64,000 bases of DNA from Tanytarsus gracilentus (taxonomy: Eukaryota > Arthropoda > Insecta > Diptera > Chironomidae), in contig JAXRKN010000036.1 of NCBI GenBank assembly GCA_038502055.1, positions 4,278,001 through 4,342,000 on the forward strand. Reading direction: 5' to 3'. Under the pieces are notes generated by a model. The model was given only the letters and a program-made list of their open reading frames with translations. It had not been told where the DNA came from and made no database searches. Below, piece after piece: positions 43,520 through 58,763 of the stretch (positions are counted from its first letter, which is position 1; each line of letters starts with the position of its first letter). The translations under genes were made by a program, and so were the position numbers.

Positions 43520-46500
43520 AAGCGATGGAATTGAAAGTGCTCAATAATGTGCCATTTACAGATTGCACATTTGTCATCTATAATTATACCCTCCACTCAA
43601 CATTTGCCATCATTTTCCATTTCCTGTTAATTGAATGGAAAAGAAGAAAAAAAGATTTTTTTGATATTGATGAAATAAAAAATTCAACTGTAATTTTCCG
43701 ACCCATTTAAAAGTCGCCGGATTTTTTTGGCCTTTTTATGTTGCGATAAAAAAAAATTGTAGGAGAAAAGTGCCAGGAAATGGGATGACAATATGAAAAT
43801 TGTTCGCTCATAAATTGGAAAATTACAGCAATTTGAAAATGCACATTTTTCCTCTCACTATTTTCTGTTTTTCCCTCACCTCGTCTACACCAACACCATA
43901 AGCTCTAATCATATTGTGCACTCACACAGACATAAACGTGAACATAAACATAGGAATGCAAAGGCATGCAACATAAGGGTAATTTTTCCACTGGAAATAT
44001 CCCCTCGATATTGGTAGATTTTCCAAACCTCAGTCCTTGTTGATTCACTTTGAAAATTTCAGTCTACTAACGGAAGGAAAACTGAACAGTTGGAAAACTC
44101 TTATCGTCTGGAGTTTGAATAATTTTCACATTAAAAAGTGTTTAAAAACTGAGACCATATTTAATTTTTGTTTCGACACTGAGATCATTTAACTTAACAA
44201 AATCAATGAGATTAAAGGATATTCGGATTTGAATAATTGCCACAAAAAAAAATTAAGGATACAAAATCGTGCAAAAAAGTCTTTAAAAACACGACAAAAA
44301 AGAACTTTTTTCGTGTGAGCGAATGTGAAAGGAAAAAGTGTAATGCAGTGGCGTAATTTGTGATTGTTTTAAGAGTAAATAGAATTAACTCTAAATCCGG
44401 CTTTTTGCGATTTATTTTTCATGTTAAGGAATGATTTCTATGAGAATTTTTCATTCTATTTTTAAAAACCGACTCACATTTTGGCAAAAAATTTATTCAA
44501 TAATTTTTATTACTTATAAATTTGAAAAAAAAAATTGGATAAAAATGCAAAAAATAAAATAAATTTTGCAAGTTTAACAATTTTTTTTTAAATTTCAGCT
44601 TTTTCATTTTCATTAAAAATTTAATTCAAATCTGCTAAAGTTTTTCGAGTCAACAAAGCTTATAATTTTCTGTTGAATTTTCCTGCAAAGATCTAGAGTA
44701 AATATTGTCATTATATACACGTCCAAAATAGATAAAACTTTTTCATTAAATATTTTTTCTATCTCTGCAGAGCTCTGCAAAGAGTTACAAAAAAAGTTTC
44801 ATATAATTTCCCGAGTAAATTCCATTAATTATTCATTTAATAAAATTTTCAAAGTAGGCCTCGTAAATAATAAATCAATTTTTTTGATTTCTTATGCTCA
44901 TAAAAAAGTGATAAAAACAAACTAATAAAATTATTGTGCATTTCAGTTTCATTCGCGGAAAATAAAATTCATAAAAGAAACTTTCATATTTTCCTGAAAG
45001 AGAATAAAGGATCGTAAAAATATAGACAGAAAAACTAGTTAAAGTGTCATAAAAATATTCTTCATAAACTTTTTACCTGTGTGTGCATCTTAGAACTATT
45101 CACAAGGAAATAATCGGAAAAGCTTCAAAATATTCACCTAAAATTTATGTGCAAATGAAAAGTTTACAGTCATCGGTATCTTAAGAATATTTCCACGTGA
45201 AAAATTTATTCAACAATTTCCCCTCGCTGAGAAAAAAATTTAGAAGAGAAAAAAATTTATTGCTGTGTGTATTTTTAAATGTGTTTTGCATGTTAAGAAG
45301 AAGAATCAGAAGTGCGAGTAAGGGTGGAAAAAGCTGTAAATTTGCGTAGACATTAAATTGTATAATTTAGAGGACAAATATCCAGTAAATTACATACAAG
45401 AAAAATTATTTAAGGTGAGTAGATTTTATATTTATTTATAAAGACCGGAATTTTTATCAGTTCTGAAAGTGTCACGGAATTTTTTAATAAATCATTTATG
45501 AATTTTCCTGGCATTTTGAGGAAATTGAAAATATCTCAAATAAATTTTGAAGCAGTTATTTAAACTCTGCAGGCTTGATATCATATCATATCAAAATACC
45601 GCATTTACATTTTTCAATAAATTTTGTCTCCTTTAGTGCTTCCCACTCAAAATATTGAAACCAACTCCCAAAACATTTCATTGCTGGCTTTTGAAAGTAA
45701 ATATTGAATCGTTGCCAAAGTAAATTTTCATCCATCACACATAGAGTGAGAGTTCTGTGCGGTATTGCATGTGGGTAAAGATATAAAAAAGCAATTGCAA
45801 TAAAAAATAAATAAATAAAATTGAAGTGTCATTCCCAGGGTGAGTTGCATGTGGAGATATTATTTTTTTTGGACTAATCATGAACGGGCTTTAAAGTTTT
45901 ATAAATGAGAGGAAATATTTTTCGAGACAAGTCATTGCTTGGAAAATGTTAAAAACTCAATAAATCTAATAGCACCAACAATGTCCACTAAAACAATAAA
46001 ATAAATCACAGAAACATTTCTCTTCATATTTTTCCACTTAATGGTGATGATCAAGATCATCATATTGTCCTTATGTTCAATGATTTGGAGTGGGTTGGCA
46101 GAGACGACAAGACATACATTAATGTGCATGGTTTTGTGGATGTTTGTACAATGTTCACATGCATTTCTCCTTCCTCCTTATTCACCAACACAACATAGCG
46201 TCATAATTTATATACAAAAGTGTCATTGTTATATGTCATGCAATATGAACGTACATGAAGAATGTTAGAATCCTTTTTCAATGGCATAGATGCATTCATT
46301 ATATATTTATGAAAAAAAAACTGCCCGAGCGACAAGTTGAAAAATTTAGCGTTCAATTATTACAGTTTGCGACAGCTTTCGTTAGTCATGTGATTTTTTG
46401 AAATCTCGACATTATTTAACTTTTAATGGTCTAGGGCCGATTAAGGGGGAGAGAAAACAACAGACTATTAATTTTATGTTCCATTGTTTGTATCTCAATT

Positions 46501-49500
46501 TCCCCCAAAAAACTTTCATGCACACACATGACACTTATCCATGTGGTGACAAATGTTTGGACAATTATGGAGTCTTTTGTGTGCACGCAAAGCAAATTTT
46601 TATCTACCTTCAATAAATTCTTGACAGCGATTAGAATATTTAATTACAAACACACAAATGTCGTGTGAGCGTTTAACGGTCCCATGGAAATTTCTTTGTT
46701 TCACTCTTTAATGAAGAATAATTGAATTGATTTCCAAAACGTTAACATAAAAAGCACAAAAGTAAATAATAAAATGAAGTTTTTTTGGATGAGATGTATT
46801 ATGTAGCGGATTTATGATGGCAGCTACGAAGATGAAATGTTTAAACAAAAAAATGAACATTCAACAGTCAAATGAAACTGCAATCAACGTCAATCATCAG
46901 ATGCGAGAAAAGTTTTGGTGCATTAAGAGTTTATAAAATTTTCGGATTTACTTAGCAGTTATGCAAAAATTTTATGAAAGGGTGAAATTTAAATGGATTT
47001 GATGAAAAATTAAAGCAAGAATGGTTTTATAACGATTAATTTTAAAATCCTTGTGAACTCCAAAAAAATATTTAATTAATATTTAAATACTTTTGAAATA
47101 TAATTTTTGGAGTTCCAGGAAAACATTTTGTAGTTTTCTATTCTTTAGAATTTCCATTGCAACACAAAAGTTTTTCGAATGTCACATGCAAACTCATTCA
47201 AATTTAAATTAGCCCGCAGGATTTTCCCAAATTTTCATTATTAATCCATCTCACATTTCTCTCTACACATTCGCCTACGAAATCAACTCCCATTTCAATT
47301 TAAATTTCTCTTGTTATTGTTGGTGATGAAAAATACGCATAGAAAAAATGAAAATCACTTCACGAGCAATTTTCCTCATTTTCAAATCCCTCTTCGTCTC
47401 CATCTCACTTTGTCACGCTTTTTCCATTCAATGCGTCGCCGAATCTCTTTTTTATAGTTTGGGATTTTTTTCTTCTTTCGCATGAAATGCTACATGAAAT
47501 TTACATCTCAATTTTGTGTTCGAGGGCGTCATCAATATCGAGTCAAAGTGAGGGTCTGCGGTATTTAAATGAAGAAAGTTTTCTTGCTCCGTTCTTTTTT
47601 TATGGCGTAGGCAGAGCAAAACTTTTCTACTCTTCTCTTTGAAGCGATAAAAATTAAGTGGAAGAGAATTTATTTGAAAATTATTAAAAATCATAAAATG
47701 TTAACGCGTAATTACATTTTATTTCCTCTCCTTTGGAAGCGTGAACATTGAGATGAAAATTACAAGCAATAAAATTGTGTTTACAGCACAAAATGTTCTT
47801 AATGAGATTTCCCCTCGAAATTACTTGGTTAGCAAATTTTCAATATGAAATCGGCATTTGAGAGAAAGAGATTTTTATTGTTTACAAAACCCAAAAATTT
47901 CCATTCACCTAATTAATGCACTTCAATTCACCACTCAAGCAAAGCTTCCGAATAAATTTTTTAGCAATTATGGAAACAAAATTTTTCACAGCTCATAAAA
48001 TTTCCCGCTCGACACGACTCATTTAACCTCTCGCAGATCGATAAAGCGAGCGAGGCGAGTGTAAGGAATGGTGAGGCGAAAAAAGGAATAACAGAAATCC
48101 AATTAAACGCCATAAATTTTACACCATTTTTCCCACTCCTCAGCACACAAGTGGAAAGCACAAAGTGCTGACATATGCTCAAAATTGAAATATTTATACA
48201 CACAACCTCCAGCGGCAGTTGTCGACGGCGAGTCAGTTTCATTTTTGGGTCGGTCGACATATTTTTTATTACACTTCTATATTTTTTAAGCAATTCAGAT
48301 GGAAACAGTCTGAAAATAAAATGAGCAATATATTTCTACTAAATTCCACTCTTGAAATTCAAATTGAAGACCATATTCAACCCACTCGCTCATATGAATT
48401 TGAAATAACTTTGAAAGTCGAGTTCAAGTGCTTTTTTAAACAGTTGTTGATTATGTACTAAAAATTAAATGTCACTAGGTTTTCAAATAATTTAGAAATT
48501 TTTAATTGTTTTCAACCCTTGCAAATATGAAGCTTTTGAGCTCAATATATATGAAGTTATACAACTGTGTGTCTAAAGAAAAAGTTGTGCATACATTATG
48601 TAGAATTTGACTTTGCGGTTCAGTTGTATTTATGTGAAAAATGTGCACATAAAAATATATGATAAATAAAGCATGTCATAGACGAAATAAGACATATATA
48701 AATATGATAAATTTCTCCTCTGACTTTTCACTTTCAACTCTCTTTGGTTTTGTATTTGCGATTTTTCTAGGTGAATTTATGACACTTTTTGTGAAAGCGG
48801 CGTGTGTGACAATGAAAATGATGTCATGGTAAAAATTTTATGATTTAATGCGAAATTTGTTGTTGTGTAGAAAAAAGCGCGACTTGACATGTATGCTGAG
48901 ACTGCTTGAGATATATGAGGAAAGTTTGGGAGAAGAAAAATAAGAGTTTAGGTAAAATCCATATCGATTCGCATTTATGAATGTAATTTTTTCTCCCCTT
49001 TCTCGCTTCTGCCACAGGAGCTTTCGAAATATATATTTTTTTGCTTTTGCAAAAGAGCATAAACGGATAAAAATTTATGTATTGGAAATCCATAAAATAC
49101 GACACCCTTTTTTGGTGAAGATAAACTTGAAGAGTGTTTTGTAAAAAAATTTAAATTTTTAATAAGATTTTCAAGAACATTCTTTTATCAAAACATGATT
49201 TAAAAAATATTAAATTTATAAACCAGAGAAATAACAATTTAACTAATTTATTAATCGAGAGTTCACTCAACTTTTCTCAAAATGATCATCATCTGACTTA
49301 TACAGCAAATCGATTGCCTTCTTAAATGAACGAGGTAGTTGCCATGAACATGAAATAAAAGGCAGAATGAGTGAGTGAGACATGTGGAATGATATTGAGC
49401 GCAAAGGGCGAAAATAAATATTTATTTCATATCGCATTATGAACTTTTTCCTCTTCTCCTTCACATTCAATCGATGATCGATTTCGAAGGCGAAATTCAA

Positions 49501-52500
49501 TGTTAAGAAAGTGCTTTTTTCTCGCTCCCCCATTTCATTATTTTGTCGTTGTTCGCTGGCTGAATAGAATAGAAAGATATGAGAGCAAGCGAAGCGGAGG
49601 GAAAAAATATTAATCGATTTTTTATGTTTGTACGATGAAGGAGAAAACCCTGAGAGTTTTTTTTGTTTTCCACGTTCACTCTCTTTTTTTTCGATGATAA
49701 ACTCAGCGGGAGCTTTTTTCATTAATTGCGCCTTACTGCCAGGAAGCGGATGGAAATTCTTATTGCTTGCTTTGGGTGAAATATTTTTAGTGATTTGGAG
49801 CTTTTTTACTAGAATTTGCCGGATATTGTAACGTTGGTTCTAAATTTTCCGGTTCCAAATTAATTTTAAATCAGCTTTCATCAAGTAACTGATGCGTTTA
49901 AATCAGGCTTAAAAAATTTAGAACAATAATTAAAATTGAGTGATCTTTATTGATAAAAACACAAGATTAAAATTAAGTGACACTAATGCAGCATTTCAGA
50001 AAAATTATCAAGAATGCCCTCGCTCACATCAGCATGAGATTCCGCGATAATAAATCCTTAATCGAATATGCGCATATTTTTCAATCTATGCAAGTTGCAA
50101 TCCTCATGATGAAGGCATTTTCGTTAGCTTACTCTAAAAATGTTTTTCCTCATCGCTCATCTTGAAATCGATGAAATACTCTCGCTCCGTGCAATGTTGA
50201 TTCACATCCTCCCTTATATACATCGCATAACCATTTTTCGTGCCTGATTTGGCTTCAATGGAGCTCTTTCATTTGCAACCTCACAGTCGCTTATTTTTCA
50301 GCGATGCGAAATTGATTCTCTTATGTACGTACATAAACATTTTTGTTGCGTTTTCCCGTTTTAATGACCCACTCTATTGGAATGTAAATCCGATGAAATG
50401 TGAGTGCTTCAAAAGTACTTGTTGCTGGCTCTCATAATGCGCTCAAGTGTATTGATGTAAAAAATTGTAAAAAAGCGATAAAAATAAACGAACATTAGTG
50501 GTTTAAAGTTGTTTAAGATTTGGAAAAATTCAACCTTAAACGTTTAAATTTATTTGTTCGATGTAAAATGGAAAATCCAACTTGTTATTTGTTGCATGCG
50601 AAACCACTAAAAATCCATGTGCGTGATTAACATCACATTTCTTCTTTTTCTTCTTAAAGGTGGGCTGAATGCGTAAAAGGAAATTCCTTTCAAATGTAAT
50701 TAAAGCGTTTGTAGGAAAAAATTAATTCCTTTTCATTAAAGAAAATTATCGCATTACGTCTTTATCATTTTCGTGTTTCCTTTCTTGTTTGTCTCTCACT
50801 GTCATTATCAATCATAAAAAAATGCTAGAGGTTACGATATAATTAGTGGAATTACATATTATAATTTATGTTTAGTGCTTATTGATTGAGTGGACGTTTA
50901 TCGTAATCAGTTTTTTGATCAGGATCAAAAGTATTTTTTTATTATTAAACAGTTGAAAATAAAACAAAAAAGTTTTGTCAAATGTTAAAAATGAATTATT
51001 TATTTTTTCAATGTCAAGAAACCTAAAATTACCTCAGTAATTTTTCTTTTTCCCGTCAGTAGTAAATAAAACCCCCAAAAATGAATGGGAAAATACAAAG
51101 AGCTCAAGCAATTACCTTTTCGAATCTTTCGTAATTATGTGTAATTAATCACCTGTTGTGAAATGCCTGAATATTTCTAGTTTTTCGTGTGTCGCAGTAT
51201 TTTGTCATTCCGTCCAATAGTCGTGAGCCTCATTTATCTTTATTTCGTAATTAACGTCTACCTGACACATTTTCACACACATACGAAGTGACACACACAC
51301 CGGCGTACATGAAAAAGTTTCAAGTTCCTTCGGCTGATTAGAAAGACAAGACATCCGATATCATCAGTGAACACGTTCTTCTTCTTTCTTCACTGAACGC
51401 GTTGAGTTTGAATTTAATCCCATTTGGGGGAGGATTAGCAAAGAAGAAGAAGCGAAAATGATACATATCTTATGCTATGTACCCACGTTCTCTGTGAGGA
51501 GCTTGAAAAGTTTTTCAAATTCCCTCGCAGTCGTTCGACTTTTTTCTTTTTCGAGTGGAGGAATTTAATTATCTTGAAAAATAACCAAACCGAACTCGAC
51601 ATTAACATAATTTTAGGACTTTCAAGAGAAAACTTTTCAGTCGTTTCTCATAGCTTCTTAAAGTTTTTGCTCTTCTGTTGCTTCTCTTCAAAAATTTCCT
51701 CGGATTAATTGAAATGGAAATTGAATTTTAATGAATGAGTCCCGCTTGGAAAATTTATGCAGCGCTCATAGAAGAAGAAAAAAATATGTAAATAAATCTG
51801 AGACTTTCGGAAGATTTAAGATGTCTTAAAGATTCCACCTTATGGCTGGTTACTTAAAAATATACACGGGATGATAAAGAAATAATTTTTCCCATTAATT
51901 TTTAAATTGAAAAACTTTTCTTTTGCATGTTAAATAGATTTTTCTCTCTTATACATCTTTCGCTTTCCGTTTAAAGCGCAGATATGGTTTAAACCACTTT
52001 GCATTACAATAACTTTTCTCCTCAAAAGGGTGCAAATTTTTTCCTTTCTTACGCTATAACATAAGTGTAAAGGAAAATCCTCAAAAGTGCTTTTAGATTC
52101 TTTGGATGTGCAAGGGATGGTGAGAAACTTTTCAGACTCATATATTTAAAAACTTTAAAACTTTAAATAATTTTTTTGATCTATAAAATATTTACAAAAT
52201 TTCCACCCCTAGAATTTTTTTTCAAAGCTCCACATGGGAGCTTAAACTTTTCTCTTTTTACTAAAAGCTTCAAAAATCTTTTTTACTTTTATTGATTTGC
52301 CATATTTTAACATCCTAAAACTTTTTCCTCTCATTCACGATATGATTGAAGTTTTCACGACAGTCCCCGAAAAGGAGACGACATTCGAGAGACAGAGAGA
52401 AAGAGAAAACTAGGTCATAGATATTAAAGAAGAAAAAAATCGCTTGAGGTGACAAAATTTTCTCTTCACTCTTAATAGCCTTTAATCTGGCATTAGCACC

Positions 52501-53085
52501 GATAGGATGAAAATATTGTTTGCATAAAAAAGTAGAACGATGATGTCAGCAAAAAAAATTGCCACACTGTTTAATGGAAATTATAAAAGGCTTCAAAACA
52601 TTTTGAAAAATTCTATGAAAGCGTGATGAAAATTTTCACTATTTTGATAATGAATACTAATTAGTTAAGATCTCAAAGCTGAGTTTTGTTATTCTTCTTT
52701 AATTTGAAACATTTTATAAGGAATTAGGTTTAGAATTTTTTTATTCAACTTAAATTTCATTGAACTTTCTGCCATGTCTTTCTAAAACATTTTTTTCGAT
52801 GAAGACATTTCAACCCTTTACTTTCGCCTTCTTCCTTTCTTTACCTTTTTCATCAATGCATTTTGCCTGTGAGCACAAAACATCAAGAAACACAAACCCA
52901 AGATGATTTCGTGAGATTAGAGTACGGAGAGCTATTAGCAGAGCCATTTGTTTGAGCTCTTTTCTTTTTTTTTCATTGAATATTCTGAATGAGTTAAGCT
53001 TTTCACTCACACCCACTATGTTTTTCTATTGTGCATAGCAGTAAATTATTAAACACTTTATTTTTGTCTTATTGTCAGTTGTTTT

Positions 53086-53103
53086 ACCACCACCACCACC
53101 ACC
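53086..53103. repeat. (ACC)6 microsatellite
   Basis: Six ACC units followed by GCTGCTG. No coding frame around it supports a proline or threonine run. Confidence 0.75.
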
Positions 53104-56100
53104 GCTGCTGTTTGCTATCGCATATAAATTCTGCAAATTAATACAACCGAGACTTATAAATTAGCATAAAATTCAGTATAAAGAAGATTGAGAGAAAAGG
53201 TTTAAAATTTCTTTATCGGTCGATATGCAGTGCTGGGTGTGAGAAGGAAAATTGTGGCAATTAGCATAATATGACAATAAATTGAAGTATTTGATTGCGT
53301 TAATAATTTTACTATAAATTCGATTTTACTCGAGAAACTTAATTTATGTTATTGGCAAAAGTTATCTCAATTTTTACAGCTTTCTCGAGGGCGTTTAATT
53401 ATCCCTTTAGTAAAGGTGGCAATTAAATTTGATTCGATGGAGTCTCATTAAAGTTTCATGAGTTCGAGACTTTGAAGTTTGAAATTATAGAGGCCATCAT
53501 TGTTGAGATTTCTTAAGTGCCAAAATACCCTTTGATAAAGCTTTTGCATAATTTGAAGCACGTTGTTTTATTTTCAAAGAAAAATGAGAAAGAAAAAATT
53601 GATTTTAAAAAAATATCAAGAGTGTCTGACCCTTGCAACAAAAAAACTCAATAAATTTTTCATAAGCTTCACTTAATCTACGCTCATATAAAAGCAAAAT
53701 GACGAAAGGTTATTGATGCTGTAAATATTTAATAACTGTAAACATATTTGAACGAGAAGGAATTTGATGAAAATATAAAAAAATGTAATCTCTAATGATA
53801 AATCTAATTTCGAGCGAATGAGGAAGTTTATACTTGTCACATGAGGGAGCAATGTCATGAAATCCAATAACGAAAATCAAATAAAACTCAAAATATACAT
53901 CAATCAAATTATATCGATGAAAGTGTATGCGAAAGAAGAAAATGTACCTATAATCAATCATGAACATGTTTGACAGTCATAATGCAAACGTCTCTCACTG
54001 AAATTTTCATTCTTCTCACACTCGCCGTCGCCACAAACTCTTTAAGTATGTGAAGTAATGATGAAGCACAAAGTTTTCATTTCAATTTTCTCCTGCCGGC
54101 AAAAGCAGCTGAAACAATAATAATGGTAATAATAATGAGAAAAGAACAATGAAAGCTCTTTTCACTGATGGAATTAAGAACATTGTCGTGCAATTAGAAA
54201 GTGCTGCAAGTAAATTAAAATGAACAACTTCTCTCGTAAGCTCTCCTGGAAAATGGATTTCATTCGCTCATTATGTGTGTCTGCGACATGAACAATTAAG
54301 ATGTTTTTACGAAACTTTTTAATGGAGCGGAAAATATTGCGACGAGAAGAACATTGAGAAAGTTTGAGAAGACTTTTGTAAATTTAAATATTTTGTTAGA
54401 AATTCGTAAAAAATCTAATTAAAAATTATTCAAGGTCTCAACTGCTTAGTAAAGAAATCTTAAAAACTCTCCATGTGCCATTTTGAAATAATTACATCTC
54501 ATTTCAGAGCGACTCCATGATTCTTTTGAGACTCACTCATCAGCATAATTACTCTCATTTTCCGTGTGAACTGCAAATTGAGGGAGAAAAGTGATTGTTG
54601 AGATGTAAATAACTGAGAAAATGTTGACTGTGCTTCCTAGAGTGTTGCATTGAAATGAGTCCTTGATGCTTTTCACTTTAAACTGTTTTATTTAAGCTCA
54701 GGGTTGTTTGTAATTTACCTTGAAATATATTTTCAAACATTCATGAAAGAAAATTGGTTGAGTTTCTCGTGTAGAATTTCATAAAAACCACTTACATCAC
54801 AGCTCTGCCATCATTTTCACGCATGGTCCTCAAATGTGTGCTCAAGTTAAAATTTTGACTCCATCCACAAAAGTTAATTTAATATTTTAATTAGTTTTGT
54901 CATGCTGTGAAAAAATGGCTTGACATGATCGTATGGAATTTTTTTAGTGCAAATTTGATTTTAATTAGTTATGGAAATGGTGAAAGTTTTAATTAGAAAA
55001 AAAACTCGACACTTATCAGGTGAAATATTTTGGCTATCTAATAAAGCTTCTAGCACTCAGCCGATCAACATGAGAGCATCTCTCATGAATGAGAGAAATA
55101 TTAAGTACAAATTATGCTGCATGCTATTTTCCATGATTAAAAGGGTTGTTGCTCGATGCAAATGATTTTGTGGACTGCAGAGGGAGAAAGTTTGAAATTT
55201 TGCACATTAAAAAACTTTTTTCTCTCTCACTCTTTCGCTAGTTGTTTATGGGTGCACAGGAAAATTCTCGTTGGCACCATCACACAACATAAAGCTTAAA
55301 GGATTAAAAAAGACTCATATCGTTGTTTGATATCAACAAAATATGTCGTTTATTGAAAAGTTTTCTCGATTATATTTGCATAAAATTTACATGTTGCTCT
55401 AGAAACTTTTTTATTGAAACTGATAGATCGTATGTTAGTCTATGCATATTTATTGGCACATCTAGAAGAATGTTTACAGTGTCCATAAAAAAAGTTTCTT
55501 GTGATGTGAGTAGAAATTAATTTATGATCTTTGATGGCAATATTTTCATGAATATTAAAAATGTTTGCGAAACTAAGCACAGAAAGTTCACAAAGAGATT
55601 AGAATTGAGATTTTGCAAGGGTTGGAAAGTAAAACAAAACTTATTAATTTTAATTCAGACAAATTAAAGCAAATCATTTTATAATGAAAGTGAGATTAAA
55701 AATTGATTGCCAAAATTGAGCTACAAATTACCACCTAGAAAAGCTAATTAAAGACGATTTATATATTAGGTCAAAATTGGATGTGAAGCGAAAATCGGAA
55801 ATTTCCCTCAGGAAAAATATTCTAAGTCCATTAATAGCGAATCATTTCATTAAAGTCAGTGAGAATGAGATGAGAAGATATTGAGAATTAATTGCAAATG
55901 AGATGGAAGTGAGAGAAGATAAAAAAGTTCTATCATTACATTTCCAACAAGGTGGTTGCAGCTTATTTGTTATGCTGAAATAAAAGTTTTTTTTATGGGA
56001 GTTACTTATTTGACTAGATGCTTACTTATTGCTTTTCTTACCCCTACATTTTTGTTAAGACATGCTTGCATGGACATGAAAGTTTCTGCGTATAACTTTA

Positions 56101-58741
56101 CGGTATTAAATTGGGTTCGCTTCAACTTTGTTGTGTTTTACGCCTCTCGTTTTTCTTCCACCACCGCATGCACACATAATTTGGTCTCTATCATAGTCAT
56201 ACATTACAAACCATAAGGAAATGTGAGAGTGTTACATAAAGCACATGACGAAAAAGAGGGGCGGAAAGAGAAAAATGGAAAATTCGTGCAGAGTCGATAC
56301 GATCTTAATGATAATGCATGCCATTTTTTTCGATTCATTTTCACACCAGCAAAATGTACTTGGACATGCTCTATATGTGGTTGCTTTCTGTCCGTCGTTC
56401 CATTTTATATCATCCTCACTCTCAACTCTCAAGAGAAAACGAGTGGATATTGACTGATTTCATGTTAGACTTGTATGGTGAAGAATCGATAGCAATTTTG
56501 TTGAATCGTGTTAGCAAGAGGTGGACAATGCTTAATTATATAACATTACATTCAAAGAGTATTAAAATTACAATTTGGAAATGTTTGAATTTGTAAAACT
56601 ATTATCATCCCTTGAATTTCATAGAGTGATAGTCGGAACCTTAAAAAATCTTTCAGCCTAATTCACCTTTCATATGAAAAATTTGTACAATATTTTCTAT
56701 CAATATTTTCTTTACCTTTTCTCGCTCAATCCAATATCCTTTGCTACAATATTTAGAGGAAAGACATTTATCCTTTATCAAAACATCGCCATTGATCCTA
56801 TGAGCAATCTAAAAAAGAGAAGCCCATTTTTCTCCACAGTGCCGGGTTGCCGCAATATATAAAGAAAAGGAAAACTTTCTCAATCATCATGCCATAGAGA
56901 TAGAAATGGCAAAAAAAGTTCTATCGATTTCGAGGGACTTTTATATATCACATCAGGAAATTGTCCTATTCTAAGCAATTCCATGGTGGCGCTTTGTATT
57001 TCGATATGTACACAAACAAGACTATGGCGTGAATAAGAGTTGCCGTGTGTGATAGGAAACGAATTGTCTATTAAAAAAGCGAAATAGATTTATTTGTCAC
57101 ACATTCTTGCACCAGAGTCGCTTTAAAAAAATACACTCTAAAGTAAGAGAGGAATCGTGATAAATTTATTGCTTTTCGTTGTATGGATTCATTAGAGGGT
57201 GGTGGAAAGAAACTCGAGAATGTGAAACGCTCGTGGGAATCGGGTGAAAATCTTGATATTCATTTTTCCCCTTTTGCATTTCCCTCCGATTTTCTCGATT
57301 AAAATACTTCACGCTCTACTTGTGCTGGGGATATGAAAAATATTTTTTTTATTTCAATAAACTTTAAATCCCGGTTGAAGGCTAAAATGAAGACTAATGA
57401 TGGAAATTAACAATTTTATTTCGAAATTTCTTTAAAATTAGCTCGAAACTATTTTCATAAATTAAGCGATTCAACCCTTTCAATTAGCTTCCTCGTCAAG
57501 TTCTCAACTCGCTTTATTGCAACGAGAAAGTTTTTAATGGTTTGCTAAATTTGCTCCAGTGGGATTAATATTTAAAATTTCAAGTTTTTATCAACTATTT
57601 TCCTCGGAGCCTAAGTTCACTTATAAACTTCATTTTGAAAAACATAATTTAAGCCTCTTAACCACAACATTTTCCATCTAACGGAAGAAATTTACCTCAT
57701 TTCAACTTAAACGGTCGACATCATAATTTATTTAATCGCGCAGCAACTAGTTTTACTTTACAATCATCTACAACTACATCATCATTGCAGTGTGTATGCT
57801 TTTTAAAGAAAAAAAAGAAAATACTCGAGTAAAACGCAATCAATCATCTCACATGGTTAATGCCATGAAGCTAATTATGTATCGCATTCATATTTATTTC
57901 CGCTACGATAAAATAGCTTCCTTTCCTTGACTCCATACCCTTCACTCACATCCTTGATTGTGCGATGGATTCTCTCGACTGTTGCTGGAGGTATAGAAAA
58001 TCGAAAATTGAATTTAAATTAATCTCGTTGCGAAGAAGGAAAATCAATCAATTGTGGCTCAATGTTTTCGCTTCATGCTCGATGGAGTGCAGAAGACGGG
58101 CTCGTCGTTGTGGCTTTTAGTGCTCTCCTAAAATTTATATTCGATTTTAATTGAATTGATATTTAACAAGGGTTACTGATAAATGTGGATGTGCTCGGCT
58201 AAACTTTGATAGGCAATTACGAGTGGAATATTATTAAGTTTCAATGAAATTTCAAGAACTTTTGAAAATTGTGTAGGATGATTTAAAATCACTAATTGGG
58301 ATTGATAATGAGCTTGTAATTTTAATTGAATCGAATGGAAACTTCTAGTCTAAACATACATTTGAGTAAAATTTATTAATAAAAATTTAATGATAAAGGC
58401 AGACATATTCAATTTAATAAAAATAATCAATTTTTACCTCTTGACGTCAAAAAAGACAAAGGATTTAACCACACAACCATGCAAAATGGATGCAAAGTAG
58501 CTACAGTGTATGTCTCTCATTAAACTAGTTTTAACGTACATGCAAATATTATCGCTTTATTATTACCTTTCTACCACCGACCTGAAAGATTTGCATACAC
58601 ATATAAATGCGGTCGATATGGGGTTTTGCATGCTTCCAACATCTAAACACATTCTTATAGTTCTATGGAAATCAAAAAGTTAATTAATTCACTAGAAAAC
58701 TATTAACTGGGTGGTTGTTCGTAGGCTTGCAATTGTCGTCG

Positions 58742-58763
58742 ATTCTAAAAATATTTTTAGAAT
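58742..58763. repeat. 22-bp perfect palindrome
   Basis: The sequence from ATTCTAAAAAT to its exact complement with no spacer. Slightly outside it, GTCGTCGA (58735-58742) and TCGACGAC (about 58795-58802) form a further short inverted pair. Confidence 0.7.

Noticed and set aside
49267..49722. 151-codon minus-strand open frame
   Set aside because: Lys/Ser/Phe-rich low-complexity composition, no domain, no promoter or splice context; it overlaps purine-rich DNA that lacks stops by chance.
56223..56596. Three overlapping plus-strand frames
   Set aside because: Several frames of the same strand open together indicates composition rather than coding selection; no motif in any.
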